Below, one piece after another: positions 1 through 7,450 of a stretch of DNA of 28,266 nucleotides. The stretch is from NCBI GenBank assembly GCA_938041275.1, contig CALISH010000100.1, forward strand, positions 1 through 28,266. Reading direction: 5' to 3'. The DNA is from an uncultured Solobacterium sp. Its GTDB lineage: Bacteria > Bacillota_I > Bacilli_A > Erysipelotrichales > Erysipelotrichaceae. The notes under the pieces are model-generated. The model did no database searches. It saw only the letters and a list, made by a program, of their open reading frames with translations, and was not told where the DNA came from. Within the stretch, counting starts at the first letter, position 1, and every line of letters starts with the position of its first letter. A program made the position numbers and the translations under genes.

Positions 1-58
1 CTCCACGGCTATTAAAATCTATTGCTGTAATCCTTACTCTCGCTTTTTCTTTTAGCAT
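1..58 (-). CDS. N-terminal start of an unidentified protein, cut by the left edge (possible TRAM domain)
   Basis: An ATG at 58 on the minus strand follows a strong AGGAGG site (64-69, 5-nt spacing), and the frame is open for 19 codons to the window edge. The visible residues, MLKEKARVRITAIDFNSRG, resemble the first strand pair of a TRAM domain, as at the N-terminus of RlmD/RumA-type 23S rRNA uracil-5 methyltransferases (pattern: basic start, alternating hydrophobics, then an FxxxG turn). That resemblance is weak and short, so the identity is only a suggestion. The ribosome binding site overlaps the stop codon of the DnaC-like fragment upstream. I am fairly sure this is a gene start because of the Shine-Dalgarno sequence, but not of its product. 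Confidence 0.5.
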   Translation of the reverse strand, partial: MLKEKARVRITAIDFNSRG

Positions 59-67
59 TTATTCCTC

Positions 68-280
68 CTAATATAATTCCTCAAAATCTTTTTTATACAA
101 ATCTTTTCTCCGACTTTCCCAGCTAAAAATATATGTTTTACATTTGCTGCGGATTCTGTCTAATAATTTATCACTGCCGTTTATGTTAAAAAAACTTGAT
201 AATTGCTTAGCATCTAAATTTGTGTTTATTATCAAAGGCTTGTTATTTTCATAAATAAAAACTGCATGGAATTCATCCAT
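68..280 (-). pseudogene. Truncated DnaC/IstB-like AAA+ ATPase, C-terminal fragment
   Basis: The frame encodes 70 residues resembling only the C-terminal end of DnaC/DnaI/IstB-type helicase-loader ATPases. It has a YENNKPLIINTNL segment (strand plus sensor-1 Asn), then LLDRIRSKC (arginine-containing box) and a WESRRK tail. The Walker A and Walker B regions are absent. The frame is closed upstream by a stop at 293-295, only four codons before the ATG, and purB ends at 307, so there is no room for the missing two thirds. It therefore looks like a remnant, possibly of an integrated phage or conjugative element, or of a degraded dnaI copy. A weak GAAGG lies just before the ATG, so a short peptide could still be made, but it would have no ATP-binding site. 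Confidence 0.5.
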
Positions 281-306
281 ACAGCCTTCATTCTAATATT
301 GTAAAT

Positions 307-1602
307 TTAAAGAATCCCAACACGTTTATAGATTGTGTCAACATTACGTACATGGTACATCGGGTCAAAACAATCATCAATTTCTTCTAATGTTAAGGTG
401 CTTGTTACATCAGAATTTGCTAATATCAACTCTTTGAAATTGAGATTATTTTCCCATGCTTTAATTGCCTGTGGTTGTACCGTATCATATGCTTTTTCAC
501 GTGACCAGCCCTTTTCAATGAGCTTTAACATGAAACGTTGAGAGAAGATTACACCATTGGTTAACCAGATATTCTTCTTCATATTTTCTGGGAATACTGT
601 TAAATCTTTTAGAATTCTTCCAAAGCGATTTAACATGTAATCCAATAGTTCTGTTCCATCAGCACAGATAATACGCTCTACACCTGAGTGAGAAATATCT
701 CTTTCATGCCATAGTGGAATATCTTCATACGCTGCTAACATATATCCACGCATTACTCTTGCAGCACCACAAATATTCTCTGAGCCAATTGGGTTACGCT
801 TATGTGGCATTGCACTTGAACCCTTTTGCCCTTTATTGAAATGTTCTTCCGCTTCACGAACCTCCGTTCTCTGCAAGTGACGGATTTCCGTTGCCATCTG
901 TTCTAATGAAGAAGCGATAAGAGCTAAGATAGCGAAATAATGTGCGTGACGATCACGTTGTAATACCTGAGTCGAAATAGCAGCACTTTGAATGCCTAGC
1001 TTTTCACATACATAATCTTGTACAAATGGAGGAATATTTGCGAATGTTCCTACTGCACCAGAAATCTTACCTGCTTCAACATCCTTACATGCAAGTTCAA
1101 AGCGTTCTAAATTTCGCTTCATCTCTTCATACCATAACGCAAATACAAGACCAAAGGTTGTGATTTCCGCATGCACGCCATGCGTTCTACCCATCATAAC
1201 TGTATCTTTGTACTTGAGTGCATTTGTCCTAAGAATATCCATAAATGTATGAATATCTTCGCGTAAAATCTTATTTGCATTCTTGAAGCGAATACCATTG
1301 GCTGTATCTACCACATCAGTGGAAGTGACACCATAGTGAATCCACTTTTTTTCTTCACCAAGACTTTCAGATACACATCTTGTAAAAGCGACTACGTCAT
1401 GTCTTGTTTCTTGCTCAATTTCCAGAATACGATTTACATCAAATTTTGCATTCTTACGAATCTTTTCAACATCCTCAGCTGGAATTTCGCCTAGCTTTGA
1501 CCAAGCTTCATCAATGAGAATTTCTACATCTAACCACGCCTGGAACTTTGCTTCTTCACTCCATACATCACGCATTACTTGTCGGGAATATCTTTCAATC
1601 AT
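307..1602 (-). CDS. purB: Adenylosuccinate lyase
   Basis: This cytosolic enzyme of the fumarase/aspartase superfamily removes fumarate from SAICAR and from adenylosuccinate, acting twice in AMP synthesis. The 431 residues match the usual bacterial PurB length. The superfamily signature SSAMPHKRNP, carrying the flexible catalytic serine loop, is present. The histidines in TRHDV (residue 68) and GRTHG (residue 141) fall at the positions known to be catalytic in Bacillus PurB, and TSTDVVDTA binds substrate. The ATG at 1602 follows AAAGGAGAG at good spacing. It is the last gene of the scpA-scpB-lipoprotein-purB group, 38 nt after the lipoprotein gene, rather than part of a pur cluster. No clear terminator follows it, so transcription may run into the DnaC fragment and beyond. 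Confidence 0.96.
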   Translation of the reverse strand: MIERYSRQVMRDVWSEEAKFQAWLDVEILIDEAWSKLGEIPAEDVEKIRKNAKFDVNRILEIEQETRHDVVAFTRCVSESLGEEKKWIHYGVTSTDVVDTANGIRFKNANKILREDIHTFMDILRTNALKYKDTVMMGRTHGVHAEITTFGLVFALWYEEMKRNLERFELACKDVEAGKISGAVGTFANIPPFVQDYVCEKLGIQSAAISTQVLQRDRHAHYFAILALIASSLEQMATEIRHLQRTEVREAEEHFNKGQKGSSAMPHKRNPIGSENICGAARVMRGYMLAAYEDIPLWHERDISHSGVERIICADGTELLDYMLNRFGRILKDLTVFPENMKKNIWLTNGVIFSQRFMLKLIEKGWSREKAYDTVQPQAIKAWENNLNFKELILANSDVTSTLTLEEIDDCFDPMYHVRNVDTIYKRVGIL

Positions 1603-1640
1603 AGCCTCTCTCCTTTTTCCATTAGAAACAACTGCCTGAT

Positions 1641-2126
1641 TTATTTCTCAAGTATGTCATTTACATACTTGCGCGCATCCTCAATGTTATCAGCCACAAC
1701 TAGTACAACAACTCTACCATTATCCTCCAAAACTGCATTTGATATCTTAAATACCTCGGTTGGATAATTATTTTCAATCGTTATTTTTTGTGAATCTAAA
1801 TATGTTAGTAAGTGTTGGCGGAGTACATCAACACTTGTATCTTCATCTGCCACAAAAACAGCTATAGTATTCGAGTTTCCTTTATCGCTTGCAAGATAGG
1901 CAACCTTATCATCTGTTAAATCTTCACCTTGCATAAAGACACTATCCATAACCTTATCGCTTACTTGTTCCATAGAGTCTGATAGGTTTAATTTTCGTAG
2001 TAATTGGGAAGCGACTTTTCCTGCGTCTAATACACGATTTGTATCACGGGTCACAGAAGTGTTATGACGAGTAGTACAACCCACCAGGAAACATAGTGTT
2101 AATACAAGAACTAATTTCTTTAACAT
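1641..2126 (-). CDS. DUF4358-type lipoprotein
   Basis: A secreted, lipid-anchored protein of 161 residues and unknown function. It opens with a lipoprotein signal peptide: MLKK, a hydrophobic core and the lipobox LVGC with the acceptor Cys at residue 17. The mature part fits the DUF4358 pattern as I recall it: an amphipathic N-terminal helix (VASQLLRKLNLSD), a central VAVFVAD-like strand, a helix, an NYPTEV turn, and a final strand RVVVLVVAD followed by a helix. I chose the ATG at 2126 because TGAGGA lies 8 nt before it and the signal peptide then starts normally. The frame could also open at 2147, overlapping the scpB stop as TAATG, but no Shine-Dalgarno precedes that codon. Its place between scpB and purB gives no functional clue. 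Confidence 0.75.
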   Translation of the reverse strand: MLKKLVLVLTLCFLVGCTTRHNTSVTRDTNRVLDAGKVASQLLRKLNLSDSMEQVSDKVMDSVFMQGEDLTDDKVAYLASDKGNSNTIAVFVADEDTSVDVLRQHLLTYLDSQKITIENNYPTEVFKISNAVLEDNGRVVVLVVADNIEDARKYVNDILEK

Positions 2127-2146
2127 GAATCTATTCCTCATCTCCA

Positions 2147-2800
2147 TTAAGAATGGAATAACTCCCCATTATCCGCATCTTCTGTACCAAATTGTGGAAG
2201 CTCTGGTAATTCATCTAAACTCAATAGTTTAAAGGAATCTAAGAATTCATCTGTAACAGAATATAAAATTGGTCTTCCAGCTGCTTCACTACGGCCATCT
2301 TCTTGAATTAAACCTCTAGCTACCAGTTTACGTAACATTACATCTGCACCTACGCCACGAATTTCTTCAATTTCAACACGTGTGATTGGTTGTTTGTATG
2401 CGATAATTGCCAGTGTCTCTAAAGCTGCATTGGAAAGTTTAGCTTCGGTAGAAGTTTGGAATAATTTTTTAGCAGCTTCATGAATAGATGCCTTGGATAA
2501 GAAACGATACTTCTCACCAAAACGTGCTATTTCAATACCACGACTTTCTTGTAAGTAGTGTTTCTGAAGATCATCAAATAACTCTGCCACATATTCTTCT
2601 GTCGCATCCATGGATACGGCAGCCTGCTCAATTGATAAACCATCATCCCCACAAAGGAATAATAGTCCTTCTAATATCGCAAGCATACGTTCCTTTGGAT
2701 CTGGTTGTTGTTCTTCTGATGATGAAGTTGTTTCATCAAATTCTTCATCCAATACAGCAGCGTTATCTTCTACGATTGTCTGATTTTCCATTTCACTCAT
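2147..2800 (-). CDS. scpB: Segregation and condensation protein B
   Basis: ScpB is the kite (dimeric winged-helix) subunit of the SMC-ScpA-ScpB condensin, which compacts and separates newly replicated origins. The 217-residue protein has an acidic, probably disordered N-terminus (about residues 1-35). Two winged-helix domains follow, with the family hallmark ALETLAIIAYKQPITRVEIEEIRG (about residues 126-149) and GRPILYSVT near the end. Its start overlaps the scpA stop by 8 nt, the usual coupled arrangement. A second ATG three codons in is an alternative start. Smc itself is not in the window. Confidence 0.95.
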   Translation of the reverse strand: MSEMENQTIVEDNAAVLDEEFDETTSSSEEQQPDPKERMLAILEGLLFLCGDDGLSIEQAAVSMDATEEYVAELFDDLQKHYLQESRGIEIARFGEKYRFLSKASIHEAAKKLFQTSTEAKLSNAALETLAIIAYKQPITRVEIEEIRGVGADVMLRKLVARGLIQEDGRSEAAGRPILYSVTDEFLDSFKLLSLDELPELPQFGTEDADNGELFHS

Positions 2801-3536
2801 TCACCATCTCTCCTCTTCTAAACCAAATAACTTCCTGTTCATCAACCGTAAAGAATAACTTATGTTGACGAGCAAGATCTAAAACAGCTAGGAATGTCGC
2901 AATGAACATCTGAGGTTCATGCACATCGTCTAATAATGCCTCAAAGCGGAAGGTTTCAGGTAGATGGTCTAACTTTGCACGTACTTCAATCTGACGATCT
3001 TCCATTGAGATCTCTTTGACTGTATAACGTGCTTCTATCGGTTTGGACAACTGCATACGCATCAAGATGCGCTTCATTGCCTTCATTAAATCATAAGGAT
3101 TTCCTTCAACCTTTATCTCTTCATCAGAATGTTTCATCCATTGATCAACTTCCGTACTAAGAGGTCTACCCATCATCATTTGACGTTCTTCAAACAAGGC
3201 ATTCAAACTTTCACTGATTTCCTTATATTGTTGATATTCCAACAAGCGACGAACCAAGCGTTCTTTTGGATCTTCTTCATACTCGTCTTCTAAATCTTCC
3301 TTATTACCAGGAATCATTTTCTTAGACTTATATTCGATTAAAGTCGCTAGTTCTGCCAGATATTCACCCGCAATCTCTAAATGCAATTGTTGCATAGAGT
3401 TTAAGTACGCAATGTACTGGTCAGTTAACTCGTTCATATCTAAGTCCATTAAATCCATTTGTTTCTCTTTGATGAGATGTAACATTAGATCAAGAGGACC
3501 ATCAAATTTTTCTATCGTTACCTTGAATTCTTCCAT
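2793..3536 (-). CDS. scpA: Segregation and condensation protein A
   Basis: ScpA is the kleisin that bridges the two SMC heads and binds the ScpB dimer. The 247-residue protein opens with the family N-terminal motif FDGPLDLMLHLIKEKQMDL, followed by a helical region (LEIAGEYLAELATLIEYKSKKMIP), an acidic linker, and a C-terminal winged helix (FIATFLAVLDLARQHKL). I chose the ATG at 3536: homology begins exactly there and AAAAGG lies at 3545-3550. The same frame is open to 3650, but that extension is not conserved and would run through the leuS terminator hairpin. An intermediate ATG at 3554 lies inside a TATAAT box and is unlikely. Confidence 0.94.
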   Translation of the reverse strand: MEEFKVTIEKFDGPLDLMLHLIKEKQMDLMDLDMNELTDQYIAYLNSMQQLHLEIAGEYLAELATLIEYKSKKMIPGNKEDLEDEYEEDPKERLVRRLLEYQQYKEISESLNALFEERQMMMGRPLSTEVDQWMKHSDEEIKVEGNPYDLMKAMKRILMRMQLSKPIEARYTVKEISMEDRQIEVRAKLDHLPETFRFEALLDDVHEPQMFIATFLAVLDLARQHKLFFTVDEQEVIWFRRGEMVNE

Positions 3537-3552
3537 ATTTTTTACCTTTTGC

Positions 3553-3581
3553 ATTATATCAAATAATCCCCTATCTAACCA
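3553..3581 (-). promoter_or_regulatory. Candidate promoter for scpA-scpB-lipoprotein-purB
   Basis: On the minus strand TGATATAAT gives an extended -10 (TATAAT at 3558-3553), with a poor -35 (TGGTTA) 17 nt upstream. It lies between the leuS terminator and scpA. The predicted transcript start (about 3546) falls at the scpA ribosome binding site, which leaves little leader. The box may therefore be fortuitous, with the real promoter slightly upstream. Confidence 0.3.
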
Positions 3582-3612
3582 TATCAATCTGATGTTACCT
3601 ATGATGGTAAAT

Positions 3613-3638
3613 AAAAAACTACCCAAAGGTAGTTTTTT
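3613..3638 (-). terminator. Terminator of leuS
   Basis: Read on the minus strand, AAAAAACTACC and GGTAGTTTTTT form an 11-bp stem around a 4-nt TTTG loop, with the U-run included in the 3' arm. The hairpin overlaps the leuS stop codon at 3637-3639. It separates leuS from the scpA group. Confidence 0.8.
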
Positions 3639-6036
3639 ATCCAACAACAATATTTACAATACGATTTGGCACAACAATGAGTTTACGTACTGTCTTTCCT
3701 TCCATCTGTGCTTGTACAGATGGTAAAGCAAGCGCCATCTCTTCTACAACCTTCTTATCTTCGTCGATATTTACCATGAATTTACCACGAACCTTACCAT
3801 TGACTTGTACAACCATTTCAACTTGATTCTTTACAAGTTTACTTTCATCATAGGTTGGCCAAGCTTCAAATGTCAGAGTATCATCATGACCTAAGAATTG
3901 CCATAGTTCTTCCCCTAAATGTGGTGCATAGCACGCAAACATTTGTACAAAGCCTTCCATATATGGCTTGTAGAAAGTTTCAGCCTTATAACATTCATTG
4001 ATGAAAATCATCATCTGTGAAATTGCAGTATTGAGATTTAAGCTTTCGATATCACTTGTAACCTTCTTAACAGTCGCATGATAAACTTCATCTAAAGAGC
4101 CATCATTTGTATCACTAAGTTTATTAGACTCCACAATCAAACGATGAACACGTTCTAACCACTTATGAGCACCATCTACACCTTGCTCACTCCATGGCTT
4201 GCTGGCTTCTAATGGTCCCATAAACATTTCGTATAGACGTACAGTGTCTGCACCATATTGTTCAATTAATACATTTGGATCAATCGCAAACTCTGGATAA
4301 CGCTTACCCATCTTAATACCATTTGCACCTAAGATCATCCCTTGATGAACCAACTTCTGGAATGGTTCTTTTGTAGAAACGATACCCTTATCATATAGAT
4401 AACGATTCCACATACGAGAATACAACAAGTGTCCTACTGCGTGTTCTGGTCCACCAACATAAAGGTTGACTGGCATCCAGTGTTTGAGAAGTTCTGGATC
4501 TGCGATAGCTTTGTCATTTTTTGGATCAATATAACGTAAGAAGTACCAACTACTACCTGCAGAGCCTGGCATTGTACTTGTTTCACGCTTACCCTTGATG
4601 CCATCTACAGTTACATTTACCCAATCTTCATCCTTGGCAAGTGGCGATTGTCCACCCTTACTTGGTTTATAGTCATCTAGTATAGGAAGTACGAGTGGTA
4701 ACTCATCATCGCTGATTGCCACATAACGGTCATCTTCAAGATGGATAACAGGAATAGGTTCTCCCCAATATCTTTGACGAGCAAAGATCCATTCACGAAT
4801 CTTATAGTTGATCTTCTTTTGACCGATATGATTGGATTCCAACCATTCAATCATCTTATCAATAGCCTCTTGCTTGTTTAAACCATCTAGCCATTCTGAG
4901 TTAATGTGTAAACCATCTTGTGTCCAAGCTTCTTGTGTTACATCACCACCAGCTAGCACTGGAATAATTTCCAAACCAAACTTCTTCGCAAAAGCGTAGT
5001 CTCTTTCATCATGGGCAGGTACAGCCATGATTGCGCCTGTTCCATAGCTTGCTAGTACATAGTCAGAAATCCAGATTGGAATCTTCTTACCATTCACTGG
5101 GTTAATCGCATATGCACCAGTGAATACACCTGTCTTATCTTTGTTTAGTTCTGTACGTTCCAAATCAGATTTTGTTGCACATTCTTTACGATATGCTTCT
5201 ACCGCTTCCTTCTGCTCGCTACTTACAATTTTATCAACAAGTACATGTTCAGGAGCGAGTACGCAGTATGTTGCGCCAAATAATGTATCACAACGAGTTG
5301 TAAATACTACAAAACTATCATCATGACCATCAACCTTAAACGTTACTTGGGCACCCATCGACTTACCAATCCAGTTGCGTTGAATTTCCTTTGTAGACTC
5401 TGGCCAATCGATGGTCTCAAGACCTTCCAATAACTTCTCAGCGTATGCTGGAATATCGATAACCCATTGACGCATATTCTTACGAACAACAGGATATCCT
5501 CCACGTTCACTCTTACCATCAATAACTTCGTCATTTGATAATACTGTTCCCAACTCTTCACACCAGTTTACTGGCATATCAACACACTTTGCTAGGCCAT
5601 CTTCAAAAAGACGTTTGAAAATCCATTGTGTCCAATGATAGAAAGAAGGATCAGCAGTAGAAATCTCACGATTCCAATCATAACTAAAACCAAATGCACG
5701 CAATTGTTTCTTGAAAGTCTCAATATTCTTCTCTGTAAATGTAGCTGGGTTATTACCAGTCTTGATTGCATACTGTTCTGCTGGTAAGCCAAATGCATCA
5801 AAACCCATTGGATGTAATACGTTAAAGCCCTGCATACGCTTCATACGACAAATTACATCCGTTGCTGTATATCCTTCTGGATGACCTGCATGCAAACCAG
5901 AACCAGATGGATATGGGAACATATCTAACGCATAATACTTAGGTTTAGAAAAATCATAACCATCTGTTTTAAATGTTTGATGTTCATCCCAATACTGTTG
6001 CCACTTTGCTTCAATCTTCTTGTGATCAAATGCCAT
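3637..6036 (-). CDS. leuS: Leucyl-tRNA synthetase
   Basis: A class I aminoacyl-tRNA synthetase that charges tRNA-Leu in the cytosol. At 799 residues it has the normal length for bacterial LeuS. The N-terminal Rossmann half carries the HIGH-type motif as HAGH (residues 49-52, in YPSGSGLHAGH). The CP1 editing region follows, with the FTTRCDTLFGATY and GTGAIMAVPAHDERD motifs. The catalytic core resumes at RQRYWGEPIPV. The KMSKS-type loop is KMGKR (residues 575-579): both lysines are kept but both serines are replaced. The C-terminal anticodon-binding domain ends with VNGKVRGK and RKLIVVPN motifs. I chose the ATG at 6036 because GAAGGAG precedes it and MAFDHKKIEAKWQ is the normal N-terminus. The longer open frame runs into the T-box terminator. 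Regulation is by the T-box leader directly upstream. Confidence 0.97.
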   Translation of the reverse strand: MAFDHKKIEAKWQQYWDEHQTFKTDGYDFSKPKYYALDMFPYPSGSGLHAGHPEGYTATDVICRMKRMQGFNVLHPMGFDAFGLPAEQYAIKTGNNPATFTEKNIETFKKQLRAFGFSYDWNREISTADPSFYHWTQWIFKRLFEDGLAKCVDMPVNWCEELGTVLSNDEVIDGKSERGGYPVVRKNMRQWVIDIPAYAEKLLEGLETIDWPESTKEIQRNWIGKSMGAQVTFKVDGHDDSFVVFTTRCDTLFGATYCVLAPEHVLVDKIVSSEQKEAVEAYRKECATKSDLERTELNKDKTGVFTGAYAINPVNGKKIPIWISDYVLASYGTGAIMAVPAHDERDYAFAKKFGLEIIPVLAGGDVTQEAWTQDGLHINSEWLDGLNKQEAIDKMIEWLESNHIGQKKINYKIREWIFARQRYWGEPIPVIHLEDDRYVAISDDELPLVLPILDDYKPSKGGQSPLAKDEDWVNVTVDGIKGKRETSTMPGSAGSSWYFLRYIDPKNDKAIADPELLKHWMPVNLYVGGPEHAVGHLLYSRMWNRYLYDKGIVSTKEPFQKLVHQGMILGANGIKMGKRYPEFAIDPNVLIEQYGADTVRLYEMFMGPLEASKPWSEQGVDGAHKWLERVHRLIVESNKLSDTNDGSLDEVYHATVKKVTSDIESLNLNTAISQMMIFINECYKAETFYKPYMEGFVQMFACYAPHLGEELWQFLGHDDTLTFEAWPTYDESKLVKNQVEMVVQVNGKVRGKFMVNIDEDKKVVEEMALALPSVQAQMEGKTVRKLIVVPNRIVNIVVG

Positions 6037-6055
6037 AATCAATCTCCTTCTCAAA

Positions 6056-6261
6056 ATAAAAAAACGTCCCACTCTAAGGACGTTATATACGCGGTACCAC
6101 CTTAGTTTATGATTGTAAATCAATCACACACCTCAAATCTTCTTTAACGCAGAAGATACGTTTGCTCAAAAGGTGAGTTCATGTAGGTCATCATACCGTG
6201 TCACATCAACCCACGGCTTTCTGGAAATGAATCGCTCACTACTATTCTTTATCACTGCATT
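6056..6261 (-). ncRNA. T-box leader (Leu-specific) controlling leuS
   Basis: The minus strand carries the T-box sequence TAAGGTGGTACCGCG (6104-6091) that pairs with the acceptor end of uncharged tRNA. It is followed by the terminator stem AACGTCC/GGACGTT and a U-run (6085-6057), ending just before the leuS ribosome binding site. Upstream is a long Stem I region with the specifier segment GAACTCACC (6180-6172), so the specifier triplet reads CTC (6177-6175), a leucine codon matching the downstream gene. A Stem III-like hairpin (ATCTTCT/AGAAGAT) lies between. Uncharged tRNA-Leu should favour the antiterminator and so leuS transcription. This leader fills the largest gene-free stretch of the window. 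Confidence 0.93.
6057..6085 (-). terminator. Regulated terminator of the leuS T-box
   Basis: On the minus strand AACGTCC, an 8-nt loop and GGACGTT are followed by a run of Ts. The 5' arm of this stem lies just after the T-box sequence, as expected for mutually exclusive terminator and antiterminator folding. Confidence 0.85.
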
Positions 6262-6267
6262 ACCAAT

Positions 6268-6296
6268 ATATTAACAATCATCATCTATTTTTTCAA
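6268..6296 (-). promoter_or_regulatory. Promoter of the leuS T-box transcript
   Basis: On the minus strand a -35 TTGAAA (6296-6291) and a -10 TAATAT (6273-6268) are separated by 17 nt. A TG one base before the -10 makes it extended. The predicted start near 6261 gives a leader of about 225 nt to the leuS ATG. The -35 lies just beside the stop codon of the NifX-like gene. Confidence 0.7.
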
Positions 6297-6299
6297 TGC

Positions 6300-6644
6300 T
6301 TAATGATGACATCCACAATGATGTGCAATATTTGCATTATATGTAAGTGTACCGTTTAGATAAGCACTAACAGCCTCATCCGCATTTCCACATACCCCAC
6401 CAAATATCCTAACTCCATGCGAAGTTAAAGTCTCCTGTACAGGCATACCATAGCCCCCTGCAATAACTACAGTAGCTCCTAAGTCAAATACCATTTGACA
6501 CATTAGCACATGACCATGACCGCTTGTCGGATACTCTTGTGTATGTACAATCCGATTCTCTTCTATCTCGTAGAGACGAAACATTGGTGTATGACCAAAA
6601 TGTTGATAAATCATTTCATCTTCAATAGGAACTATAATCTTCAT
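6300..6644 (-). CDS. NifX/NifB-type dinitrogenase iron-molybdenum cofactor-binding domain protein
   Basis: A 114-residue cytosolic protein of the Nitro_FeMo-Co family (PF02579 as I recall it). It has an RNase H-like fold starting MKIIVPIED, with QHFGHTPMF (the HFG-x4-F family motif), FDLGATVVIAGGYGMP and a GVRIFGG turn. In nitrogen fixers such domains carry iron-molybdenum precursor clusters. Members in non-fixers like this one are of unknown function and probably bind a metal or cluster. The tail ends AHHCGCHH, a compact His/Cys patch suited to metal binding, and other Cys lie at MCQM and GVCGN. A strong GGAGG precedes the ATG. It starts 19 nt after the HAD-like gene, so the two are probably cotranscribed. 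Confidence 0.88.
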   Translation of the reverse strand: MKIIVPIEDEMIYQHFGHTPMFRLYEIEENRIVHTQEYPTSGHGHVLMCQMVFDLGATVVIAGGYGMPVQETLTSHGVRIFGGVCGNADEAVSAYLNGTLTYNANIAHHCGCHH

Positions 6645-6663
6645 TTAAGTTTCCTCCAAAAAA

Positions 6664-7431
6664 TTAACGTAATATTCCTGTTAAATCATCCAAGATGTAA
6701 TCTGGATGAAGTTCATCATTTATACCTTGCTTCATCATTTCTTCACTACCAGCCACATAGAATGTAAGCATCCCTAACTGTAATGCAGGTACAATATCTT
6801 TTTTAAATCGATTCCCTATCATGATTGTTTCACTTAAGGAATATGGTAGATGCGTACTTGCAGACTTCAATAGAATCTTTGTACCACAACCAAAGTTCAT
6901 CGCTTTTACACCAGCCGCATACTCTAGCATACGCACAATCGTACCATTACCAATCTTCTCAACTTGATCAACCATTTGAATACGACGATGATCGACGGAT
7001 ACGAGTTGGCTCCCCTTCCTTAACTGTGTGAATATATCCTGATATTCATCATAAGATAAATTACTATCCATCCCCACAAAGAAATACTGTGGACGATGGT
7101 GGGTAATACGAAACCCTGTATCCGTCAAAACCTGACGAATCCCTTTACCACCAATATAATCTACATCAATCGCCTTTTTATCATGTGTAACGATATATTC
7201 CACTGCAGCCATTGTCGAAGTATAGATATTCTCTTTCCTAACGCCATGAATTCCACAATGTTCTAACTGATTTAATATTTCATCAGCTGTTACAGAAGAA
7301 CGCTCTGTCAAAATCAAATAACTGATATTCTCCATTTTAAATGCCTGAATGAGTTCCTTAGCACCTGGCATTGCATGTTTTTGTTGCATCAATGTTTCTA
7401 ATTGTATGATATAGCCTTTACTCGTTAACAT
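6664..7431 (-). CDS. HAD-IIA (NagD-like) fold protein lacking the catalytic aspartate
   Basis: A 255-residue protein that aligns along its length with NagD/p-nitrophenyl-phosphatase-like HAD-IIA hydrolases. It shows GYII, then MPGAKELI, motif II as LTERSS (residues 41-46; usually TNNSS), GNGTIV (161-166), a motif III region with Lys185, and motif IV as MIGNRFKKDI. The nucleophile motif DLDGT is replaced by QLETL: the nucleophilic Asp becomes Gln10 and the general-acid Asp becomes Glu12. Motif IV has GN207 instead of GD, while Asp212 is kept. I infer that it is catalytically inactive or has a changed activity. The ATG follows GAGGGAAG. It is transcribed with the NifX-like gene, divergent from the metallophosphoesterase-like gene. 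Confidence 0.82.
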   Translation of the reverse strand: MLTSKGYIIQLETLMQQKHAMPGAKELIQAFKMENISYLILTERSSVTADEILNQLEHCGIHGVRKENIYTSTMAAVEYIVTHDKKAIDVDYIGGKGIRQVLTDTGFRITHHRPQYFFVGMDSNLSYDEYQDIFTQLRKGSQLVSVDHRRIQMVDQVEKIGNGTIVRMLEYAAGVKAMNFGCGTKILLKSASTHLPYSLSETIMIGNRFKKDIVPALQLGMLTFYVAGSEEMMKQGINDELHPDYILDDLTGILR

Positions 7432-7450
7432 TTTCTTCCCTCGTGTGCTT

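Noticed and set aside
2488..2868. A 126-codon plus-strand open frame antisense to scpB and the end of scpA.
   Set aside because: It lies wholly within well-supported genes on the other strand, has no ribosome binding site, and its composition looks like a shadow of the scpB codons.
6037..6123. A 29-residue N-terminal extension of LeuS.
   Set aside because: The extension reads through the T-box terminator and T-box sequence; the GAAGGAG-preceded ATG at 6036 is the normal start.
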